NCBI GenBank assembly: GCA_012932295.1
Contig: JAAONU010000013.1
Span: 4,076,603-4,140,602, forward strand
Origin: Cyclina sinensis
Taxonomy: Eukaryota > Mollusca > Bivalvia > Venerida > Veneridae
Length of the DNA: 64,000 bases
Direction of reading: 5' to 3'
The notes under the pieces were generated by a model. That model was not told where the DNA came from. It saw only the letters and a list, made by a program, of their open reading frames with translations, and did not search any database. Positions 46,301 through 58,300 of the stretch are shown piece by piece (the first letter of the stretch is position 1; every line of letters starts with the position of its first letter). A program made the position numbers and the translations under genes.

Positions 46301-49300
46301 CTATGGCAGTGAAATTGCATTGGTCCATTTCTGTGATATGCATCATAACATTCATAAAAATTTCTTTCATTTTTGAACCCAGGTGAGCGCTTTAGGGCCA
46401 TTGGCCCTCTTGTTTTTTCATCTCAAGAATATTTCTCCACTGGAAAATAGTTAACCTATTAAATGTAATCCATACATCTTTGCAAAGGTGCAAAAATTAT
46501 TTTGTAAAATGACTATTAAATCCAGACAATCAATCAAAGACCTTAATTACCATATGGTATTTGCAATCAACAGGTTGACATGTTTGACAGGTGTAATAAA
46601 CAACAATTGTTTCCATATATTGTTTGGCAGCTTTTGATATTTAAATTGCTGATCATTAAACTATAGAGCGGTTCATCATAAGCTTTATGACATTGTATGA
46701 TTGAATCTACTTATAAAATTCAGGCCAAAATTATGCAGAGACTAGTTATTCTATATTATCTTTACAGTCGCCAAAACTTGTTAGCTCACCTATGCACGTA
46801 GTGCACAAGGTGAGGTATTGTGATCAGTCAATGTCCGTCGTCCGTTGTCGGTGCGTGCGTTCGTAAACTTTTGTTTTAAAGAACATCTCCTCCTAAACCA
46901 CTGGGCCAATTTCAACAAAACTTCACAGAAATGTTCCTTGCATGAAGCTCTACCAAAATTGTTCAAAGAATTTGATTCCATGCAGAACTCTGGTTGCCAT
47001 GGCAACCAAAAGGAAAATCTTTAAAAATCTTCTTGTCTAAAACCATAAGGCCTAGAGCTTTGATATTTGGTATGTAGCATCACCTAGTGGTCCTCTACCA
47101 AGATTGTTCAAATTATGGCCCTTGGGTTAAAAACGGCCCCCCCCCCCCCAGGGGTTGCCCATTTTACATAGAGTTATATAGGGAAAATCTTAAAAAATCT
47201 TCTTGTCAGAAACCGTAAGGCATAGAGCTAAGATATTTGGTGTGCAGCATTGTCTAGTGGACCTCTACCAAGTTTGTTCAAATCAATGCCTCTGGGTCAA
47301 AAATGTCCCCGCCCGGGGGTAACTTGTTTCACATAGAGTTATATAGGAAAAACTTTAAAAATCTTCTTGTCAGAAACCGTAAGGCATAGAGCTTAGATAT
47401 TTGCTATATAGCATTGTCTAGTGGACATCTACCAAATTTGTTCAAATTATACCTCTGGGGTCAAATTTGACCCCACCCTGGGGTCATTGGTTTTACATAG
47501 GCTTATATAGGAAAAACTTCGAAAATCTCTTGTCTGAAACCACAAGGCCCTGAGCCTTAAGATTTAGTATGTAGCTTTGTCTAGTGGACCTCTACCAAGT
47601 TTGTTCCAATTATACCCCTGGAGTCAAATTTGGCCCCACCCCGGGGTTATTGGTTTTACATAGGCTTATATAGTGAAAACTTTGAAAATCTTCTTGTAGA
47701 AGGAGAAGTAACATTTTCAGTCCAAATAATCTGGAAATTTGTCAGACAGGTTGTTTTTATGATTTCTAGCTCAAGTTCGAATATGGGTCATCTGGGTTTA
47801 AAAACTAGGTCACAGAGCCCAAAAATAGAAAAACCTTGTTAACACTCTAGAGGTTACATTTTCAGTCCAAATATCCTAGAAATTTGTCAGAAAGGTTGTT
47901 TTGATGATTTTTAGCTCAAGTTCAAAATTGGGTCATCTGGGGTCAAAAACTAGGTCACAGAGCCCAAATATGGAAAAACCTTGTTAACACTCTAGAGGTA
48001 ACATTTTCAGTCCAAATAACCTGGAATCTGTCAGAAAGGTTGTTTCAATGATTTCTAGGTTAAATTTGAATATGTGTCATCTGAAATCAAAAACTAGGTC
48101 ACAGAGACCAAAAATAGAAAAAAAACTTGTTAACACTCTAGAAGCTACTTTTCAGTCCAAATATTCTCAAAATTTGTCAGAAAAAATGTTTTAATGATTT
48201 CTAGCTCAGATTCGAATAAAGGTCATCTGGGGTCAAAAATAGGTCACAAACCCCAAATATGGAAAAACCTTGTAAACACGCATTAAGGTAACATTTTCAG
48301 TTCAAATAACCTTGAAATTTGTCAGAAAGATTATTTTAATGATTTCTAGCTCAGTTTTGAATATGGATTATGTGGGGTCAAAAACTAGGACACAGGGCCA
48401 AAAAGTAGAAAATCCTTGTTAATGCTCTAGAGGTTACATTTTCAGTCCAAATGTCCTTGAAATTTGTCAGAAAGGTTGTTTCAATGATTTCTAGCCCAGA
48501 TTAGGATATGGGTCATCTGGGATCAAAAACTAGGTCACAGAGCCCTAAAATGTAAAAACCATTTTAACACTCCACAGGTTACATTTTCAGTCCAAATATC
48601 CTGGAAATTTGTCAGACAGGTTGTTTTGATGATTTCTAGCTCAAGTACTAATATGGGTCATCTTTGGTCAAAAACTAGGTCACAGAGACCAAATATGGAA
48701 AAACCTTGTTAACACTCTGAGTTAAGGTTTTATTCCAAATAACCTGAAAATTTGTCAGAAAGGTTGCTTCTATGATTTCCAGCTCAACTTTGAATATGGG
48801 TCATCTGGGTTAAAAAACTAGGTCACAGAGCCTAAATATCGAAAAACTTTGTAAACACTCTAGAGGCTACATTTTCAATCCAAATGTCCTGGAAATTTGT
48901 CAGAAAGGTTGATTTGATGATTACTAGCTCAGGTTTGGATATGGATCAACTGCGGTCAAAAACTAGGTCACAGAGCCCAAATATGGAAAAACCTTGTTAA
49001 CTCTCTAGAGGCTACACTTTCAGTCCAAATAACCTTGAAATTTGTCAGAAAGATTGTTTCAATAATTTCTAGGCCAAGTTTGAATATGGGTTCAATTGAC
49101 CAGGTCCATAGCAACTTTGTTAAAAGCAGTCATATTCAGGTGAGCGATATAGGGTCATCATGGCCCTCTTGTTTTAGGGTAGCCGTAATGTGGTAACCGC
49201 TAAAGACTTAATTTAAGATATCTTTACTTAATTTCAGTCACAGTCCAGTGTTGCAGTAATAAGGTAAGATTTCTTAAAAGTGCAGATAATATCCAAAGCC

Positions 49301-52300
49301 TTTCTTTCAATACCCAGTTGATGTCTACTTAAATCTGTTTCTGAAAGACATCTGCATACATAATACGTCTGTTTCAGTCTACATGTATCTCCATAACTTC
49401 TGCTTCAATAGATATATTTTCTCCAAAAGACGCATCCTTCTATAACTTCTGCTTGCATGATGCATCTGCTTCTTTAAGATATCTGCTTCCTTCTGTTTTT
49501 ATAAGACACATGCTTCTATATGACATATACGTCTGTGCATTACATTTTTTACATTTTTATACATTTTTAGCTCACCTGAGCACAAAGTGCTCAGGGTGAG
49601 CTTTTCTGATCAGTCTTTGTCCGTCGTCCATCATCTGTCCATCCGTCGTCAACTTCTCATTCAAATGACATCTCCTCTGAAACCAAAGGGCAAAATTAAA
49701 TGAAACTTGCCTGGGATGTTCCTTGCATGAAGCTCTTCCAAGATTGTTCAAATGGTTCTGTTCCATTGCATTTCTGGTTCACTGGAGCTAAAAATTAGAT
49801 TCTAAAAGTTGGATCTTTAAAAATCTTCTTCTCCGAAACCTCTAGGCCTGGAGCTTAGATATTTGGTATGAAGCATCATCTAGTGGACCTTTACCAAGTT
49901 TGTTCAAATTATGACCATAGGGTCAAAACTGACCCCACCCCAGGGGTCAGTTGATTTTACATAGAGTTTTATAGGAAACACTTTTAAAAATCTTCTTGTC
50001 AGATAGATATTAAGATCATCAGCCTTCCAGGGGACCTTTACCAAGTTTGTTCAAATCATGGCTCCTGGGTCAAAAATGGCACCGCCCCATGGGTCACCTG
50101 TTTTACATAGAGTGATATAGGAAAAACTGTTAAAAATCTTCTTGTCAGAAACCGCATGGCCTAGAGTTTAGATATTTGGTGTGCAGCATTGTCCAGTGGA
50201 CTTTTACCAAGATTGTTCAAATCATGGCTCCTGGGTCAAAAATGGCCCAGCCCCAGGAGTCACATGTTTTACATAGAGTTTTATAGGAAACACTTTAAAA
50301 AATCTTCTTGTCAGAAACGGCAAAGCCTAGAGTTTAGATATTTGGTCTGTAGCATTGTCCAGTGGACCTCTAATACGTTTGTTCAAATCATAGCCACTGG
50401 GTTAAAATAGGCCCTTCCCTGGGGGTCACTTGTTTACATAGAGTTATATAGGAAAAAGTTTAAAAAGTCTTCACATCAGAAACCATAAGGCATAGAGCTT
50501 AGATATTTTGTATGTAGCATTGTCAAGAGAACCTCTACCAAGTTTGTTCAAACCCTGGGTCAAAAATGGCCCTGCCCCAGTGGTCACATGTTTTACATAG
50601 TTATATAGGAAAAACTTTAAAAATCTTCTTGTACGATACCACAAGGTCTAGAGTTAAGATATTTGGTGTACAGCATTGTCTACTAGACCTCTACAAAGGG
50701 TGTTCAAATCATAGCCCCTGGGTTTGAAAACTGGCCACACCCTGGGGGTCATTTGATTTTACACAAGGATTTATATAGGGAAAACTTCAAAAATCTGCTG
50801 CTCTGAAACACCAAGGGCTATACCTTCAATTATGTCTCTCCCCCTCTAGGGGGGAGACATATTGTTTTTGCCTTGGCCGTCTGTCTGTCTGTCCGTCTGT
50901 CACACTTCGTTTCTGATCAATAACTGGAGTACCTTTTGTCCCAGAACCTTCAAACTTCATAGGGTGATTGCCCTTATTGAGTAGAAGAACCCTAATGATT
51001 TTGTGGTCAGTAGGTAAAAAATCAAGGTCACAGGGGCCCCAAAGAGTGAAAACCTTTTCCGCTCAATAACTGGAGTTCTATTTCACCTAGAGCCTTCAAA
51101 CTTCATAGGATGATTGCCCTTATTGAGTAGAAGAACCCTATTGATTTTGGGGTCAGTAGGTCAAAGGTCAAGGTCACAGGGGCCCGAGGAGTGTAAACCG
51201 TTTCTGCTTAATAACTGGAGTTCTATTTCACTAAGAGCCTTCAAACTGCACAGGATAATTGCTCTTTTAGAGTAGAAGAACCCTATTGATTTTGGGGTCA
51301 CTAGGTCAAAAGTCAAGGTCACAGGGGCCCGAAAAGTGAAAACCATTTCTGCTCAATTACTGGAGTTCTATTTCCTAAGAGCCTTCAAACTTCATAGGAT
51401 GATTGCCCTTTAAGAGGTGAAAAACCCTATTGATTTTGGAGTCAGTAGGTCAAAGGTCAAGGTCACAGGGGCCCAAAGAGTGAAAACCATTCTGCTCAAT
51501 AACTGGAGTTCGATTTCACCCAGAGCCTTCAAACTTTTTAGGATGATTGCCCTTATTGAGTAAAAAAAACCCTACTGATTTTGGGATCAGTAGGTCAAAG
51601 GTCAAGGTCACAGGGGCCCGAAGAGTGTAAACCGTTTCTGCTAAATAACTGGAGTTCTATTTCACCCAGAGCCTTCAAACGTCATAGTATATATATAATG
51701 ATATAATGATATTTATATATATAATGTTCTTACTTATACCATAATAAATGACAGAGGCATGCCGCAACTGTTTCAGAAAGGTAATATTTTTTCTATGGCC
51801 TTCCTTCAATCGGGTGCAGGGGGAGACATGCGTTTTTCACAAAAAACATCTAGTTGTTCATTGTTATGTCTCCCCCTACCCCACCCTTCTGATGGAGACA
51901 TATTGTTTTTGTCTTGTCCTTGGGTGTCTGTTTGTCTGTCTGTCTTTCACACTTCGTTTCCTTTCAATAACTTGAGTACCAGTTGACACAAAGCCTTCAA
52001 ACTTCACAGGGATATTACCCTTATTGAGTACAAAAAATCCCTTTTGTGTTTTGGGTCAGTAGGTCAAAGGTCAAGGTCAGATTGACCTCTAGAGTGAAAA
52101 CCGTTTCCACTCAGTAAGAGGATTACCATTTCACCCAGAGACTCCAATTTTCATAGGATGATTGCTTTTACTAAATAGAAGAACCATATTTTTTTGGGTC
52201 TAGTATGTCAAAGGTCAGGGTCACAGGGACCTGTAGAGTGAAAACTATTTCTACAGAGTAACTGTAGTACCATTACACCCAGAGCCTTCAAAGTTTATAG

Positions 52301-55300
52301 GATAATTGTATTTGAAGAACCTTATTGTTTTTAGGGTCCATAGGTCAAAGGTTAAGTTCACAGGGACCTGTAGAGTGAAAACTGTTTCTGCTCAGTAACT
52401 GGAGTACCATTTTACCCAGAGCCTTCATTGGATGATTGTCTTTACTCAGTAAAAGAACCCTATCATTTTTGGGGTCAGTATGTCAAAAGTCAAGGTCACA
52501 GGGACCTGTAGAATGAAAACTATTTCTTCTCAGTAACTGGAGTATCATTACACCCAGAACCTTCAAACTTTATAGGGTAATTATATAAGAAGAACCCAAT
52601 TGTTTTGGGGGTCTGTAGGTCAAAGGTCAAAGTCACTGGGACCTGTAGAGTAAAACTATTTCTGTTAAAAAATTTGAGTACCATTACACCGAGAGTCTTC
52701 AAACTTATTGCAAACTTATTCAAACTGGCACCCTATAAAAACCAATAACGATATTGGTAACATGAGCAATTGAGACTCAGATGAGCGATTTAGGGCCATC
52801 ATGGCCCTCTTGTTTACATTTATATACATTTTTATCCAGAAGACATTTTGTTCCATTTGTCATCTGCTTCCAGAGGACATCATTCTGATTAGTACCTTTA
52901 TTGCATATTTGATTAATGCCTTTATTGATTTCAAACATGTGTTTTACAGACCCCCAGGACACCATGCCAAACCCAATGCAGCCTATGGATTCTGTATATT
53001 CAACAATGTTGGCATTGCAGCAAAATACATAAGAAAAAAACATCCAGAGAAAAGGTAATATGATGGAGTCCTCACATATACACTCTTTATTCGTGTATTT
53101 CAGACGGAAAAAAACTAACATCTGATATTTATTACTGTAAGGGATTGGTTTTCTTTTTGTAAATATACTTGTCTTATTGGCAAAAATTGATAGTTCCTTA
53201 TACAAAAGTTAAAGTAAATAAAAAAAAACAACATGAAATGACAGTCGGTTCAACACATCAAGAACACAGGTTTATTAATTTTCTAGTTTTGCAAGTCTTA
53301 ACATCATAGCAGTAGCTATTATAAATTTTATGAAAAATAAAAAAGTTGACTAAGTATTGTGTAGAAAAATTGATAGCATTGCCTTTACCATCTTTAATTT
53401 TCAGCATTATATTTGCTTCTTCTTTCTCTTACAATCAAAAACACTAGTGGTTTTTATGTGTACTGCATCTTATAGTCCAGTCACCCCCCCCCCCCCCCCA
53501 AGAGATTAATTATTTTATGTTGTGGGGGTAGTGCAAGATACAAAAAGCATCCCATTCCAGAGACATCCCTGGTTTTTTTGCATGCTCAGTGTAAAGCACT
53601 GATACATGGGACCTCGGTTTAACGTCTCATCTGAAAGACTATTAGTAATGTTAGTGGAGGAGAGGGGATCAAACTCGGGACCCTGGTTTACCAGTCCAGC
53701 ACATTACCCCTGGACCACATCCGCTCCTAAACATTTTGGCTATGGGACCCAATTTTTATATGCTAAGATGGCTGCCATGGTGGCCATTTTTAAAAATGGC
53801 CACCATGACAAAATATATAATCCATAAGACTCTATGCTATCACTTGGAAAAGAAAATGGCTGCTATTTAAAGTTGAATACTATAATAATTTTTGGGCAGT
53901 TGGGCCTGACATTCAGAAGGTCCATGTTTTATTAAGTCAGGCATCTGGTATGTTTTGGGGTGGATATGTAATGGTTGTAAAGAAATATATGTTATTGATT
54001 AAGAGATTTGATAGAGGCCCGTTTATTTTAACCAAGGTCACTTGTAATAGTCCAAAGGCGGAGGGCAAGTATGGCTGTCCTGAGGGCCAATATGACTCCC
54101 CTGAGGGCCAAAATGACTATCCCAAGGGCTAATATGAGTCTCTTAAGTGCCAATATAGCTGACCTGAGGGCCAGTATGACTATTATGAGGGCCAATATGA
54201 CTGTCCTCATGGCCAATATGACTATTCTGAGCATCAATTTGACCATCTTAAGGGCCAGTATGACTATCCTGAGGGGTAATATGACTATCCTGAGGGCCAA
54301 TATGACTATCCTCAGGGCCAGTATGACTCTCCTGAGGGCCAGTATGAGTGTCCTTAGGGCCAAATGACTTTCCTGATCGCTGGTATGTCTATCCTGACGT
54401 TCAATATGACTGCTCTGAGGACAAATACTAAGGATTTCTACACATGCATGCAAGTACTGAAATACATTGTATGTTCAGATGGTACAAATTGAGCGAAATG
54501 ATTGGACAAATAAAATAGGTATACAATCATAAGATATAAAGTCTGTAACATTTTGATTTATGCAGTTGTTGTATTTTGGTCAGGGTACTTATAGTTGATT
54601 GGGACCTTCACCATGGCAACAGCACACAGAGCCTGTTTTATGACAATCCCAGGTAATATACTGTTGTCTGATAATATTATTTTATCAGCACATTTAATAA
54701 CTGAAAAATTTCAGATAGGTAGGCACAGATGACAATTTAGTGATTATTGTGAAATCTTGATGTCATAATGTCATAATAGATTTATAGTAGATTTTGCTTG
54801 ATGTTTTATTTAGCTTCAGTTATTGATTGTTTGAAAGTAATAAGGCATTATGAGAGAATATATTCACATAGATCTCCAATGCAGAACTGCATAAATTACA
54901 TTTTTAGAAGGAACTATATTCACTGCATTTTACATTCTGTTGCAGAAAGGTTTTTCTATCTTGTTTCCAGTGTGTTATACATATCAATACATCGACATGA
55001 CTGTGGGAAATATTTCCCATGCAGCTGTATTGGCTCACATACTTACACTGGGAAAGGAGCTGGTGAAGGTTACAATGTTAACATTACATGGAACAATGTA
55101 AGTAAATTGTGACAGTGTTAACATTACATGGAACAACGTAAGTAAATTGTTCATTGTGTTAACGTTACATGAAACCATGTAAGTAAATTGTTCATTGTGT
55201 TAACGTTACATGAAACCATGTAAGTAAATTGTTCATTGTGTTAACGTTACATGAAACCATGTAAGTAAATTGTGACAGTGTTAACATTACATGGAACCAT

Positions 55301-58300
55301 GTAAGTAAATTGTGACAGTGTTAACGTTACATGGAACCATGTAAGTAAATTGTGACAGTGTTAACGTTACATGGAACCATGTAAGTAAATTGTGACAGTG
55401 TTAACATTACATGGAACCATGTAAGTAAATTGTTACAGTGTTAACATTACATGGAACCATGTAAGTAAATTGTTATAATGTTAACATTACATGGAACAAT
55501 GTAAGTAAATTGTGACAGTGTTAACATTACATGGAACCATGTAAGTAAATTGTGACAGTGTTAACATTACATGGAACCATGTAAGTAAATTGTTACAGTG
55601 TTAACATTACATGGAACAATGTAAGTAAATCATGACAGTGTTAACATTACATGGAACAATGTAAGTAAATTGTGACAGTGTTAACATTACATGGAACAAT
55701 GTAAGTAAATCATGACAGTGTTAACATTACATGGAACCATGTAAGTAAATTGTGACAGTGTTAACATTACATGGAACCATGTAAGTAAATCGTTACAGTG
55801 TTAACATTACATGGAACCATGTAAGTAAATTGTGACAGTTTTAATATTACATGGAACCATGTAAGTAAATTGTGACAGTGTTAACATTACATGGAACCAT
55901 GTAAGTAAATTGTGACAGTGTTAACATTACATGGAACCATGTAGGTAAATCGTTACAATGTTAACATTACATGGAACAATGTAAGTAAATTGTGACAGTG
56001 TTAACATTACATGGAACCATGTAAGTAAATTGTGACAGTGTTAACATTACATGGAACAATGTAAGTAAATTGTGACAGTGTTAACATTACATGGAACAAT
56101 GTAAGTAAATTGTGACAGTGTTAACATTACATGGAACAATGTAAGTAAATTGTGACAGTGTTAACATTACATGGAACAATGTAAGTAAATTGTGACAGTG
56201 TTAACATTAAATGGAACAATGTAAGTAAATTGTGACAGTGTTAACATTACATGGAACAATGTAAGTAAATTGTGACAGTGTTAACATTACATGGAACAAT
56301 GTAAGTAAATTGTGACAGTGTTAACATTACATGGACCAATGTAAGTAAATTGTGACAGTGTTAACATTACATGGAACAATGTAAGTAAATTGTGACAGTG
56401 TTAACATTACATGGAACAATGTTAGTAAATTGACTTCTGTTTACCATTTTGAAAAGTTCCCAGACCTTTGTCTTTGGTTTTGATGCTTCTGTTGCTGATT
56501 AAAACATCAGTAGGCTCGTAAGACAAAATGTTGAAAAGGTTTTTATGAGATATAGATATCCAAGTAAGCTGGCATTATGATGTTTATTTCAGGGAACAAG
56601 AAGTGATGGTGATTATATTGCAGTGTTTAACCAAGTCATTATGCCTATAGCATACCAGGTAAACTTTGCTTTCTTTAGCCCATTCTTACTGGTCTTGCAG
56701 CTCTATTCTTGGTCTACTGTCATACATTTTGTTGATAAATAAACAGTTACAGTATATGAAGCAGACATGTTTTTGCAGTGTGTGCTTTCTGACACTTGTT
56801 TAAGAATAGTTTAGATATGATTTATATTATGCATTTCTGCAAAAGAAATAAATATAAAAAGAAAGGGTGATGCTGATATTTAAGGACAATGCCATTTTTT
56901 TTTTTAAATTTTAAAGTTAATTAAATGATTACGGTAAGTGATCGTTGTTATTTTGTTCTGTTTTGTTTTCATGAAAAAAATGTATTTTTGAGACAGGTGT
57001 TATATTAAGGAGTTTACTTGCAGTTTCAACCAGATGTTGTGTTAGTGTCAGCTGGATTTGATGCCTGCACTGGAGACCAGCTGGTAAGCAGATGTTCAGT
57101 TTAGCTGTCTTTGGTACTTTGTCTATATATACATTTTGTGTAGCAAGTATTATGTTCAGTGTTCAGCAAGATAATAGATAACAAAAACTTGATTTTAATG
57201 ATAACAAGTAGATTATATATTAATAATAAATTGTAAATTTATTGATTGCCTATGTTGATAAAACAAAGAAAAATATAATGTCTAATTTCCATTATTGTCC
57301 TTTCTATATGTAAGTAGTGATATAGAGAGGCATGACTCCTAAGACTGATGTATTAGTACATGTATTTAAATATGAAAGCTTGTTAACAGGAAAAAAGTGG
57401 TAGCTAAAACATTATTGCAACAAATTGAGTGTACGTATGATTACAGGTAGACAAAAAATACCAGTGTGTTTCAGACTTTCAGTACATATTTAAGTGAGTA
57501 AGAAACTAGATACTTGGAAAAGATCTGTCTTTTTATGAAGAGAGGTTATTGGTTCTCAAATACAGAGTTTCATTTTGTATTTTATTGTAACTGTCAGGGA
57601 TGTTATGAGGTATCACCAGCTTGTTACGGACATATGACTCAAATGTTGAAGACACTTGCAAACGGCAATCTTATAATGGCACTGGAGGTAATATACACAA
57701 ACATAGGTACATTGCATGGCTGTACAGATAAGAGTTTTTAAACTAAATGTATTGTAGGGATGTGTAAAGGTAATCAAAACATACAGGTTCTGAGCATGAA
57801 TGCATTGTAGGTATGTGCAAACATAGTGTTGAAATCCTTAACAAGAGGTTGCAGGTTGGGATTTTATATGCAGAATTACATGAATTCCACATGCCATCTT
57901 TAAGTATAGCCTTTTGATTTTCAGTTGGAACTCCATGACATTAATCAATAGATATAACGTTTACATGAATTGTTTATTGCCAGTGTGGCCCTTTGTTTTA
58001 ATTTAAATGCTTCCAGCATCATTGCTTAGATCTTTTAATGTTTTTATCAATAAGACTTTCTAAGCAATACATGTATTCATTCAGCTTTCAACTGACGGGC
58101 TGGTAAAGATTGTTACTAATATAGTGAAAGCATCAGTATATGTCTAGACAAAATATACCCTGTTAATGTTATTCATTTGATTTACTTGGCTTTATATTTG
58201 TATATTAGGGAGGCTACAACTTGGAGTGTACAGCTTTGGCAATGAGTGTATGTGTGTCTGTTCTTCTTGGAGATACAGTTCCATCAATGTCATCAGTGGT

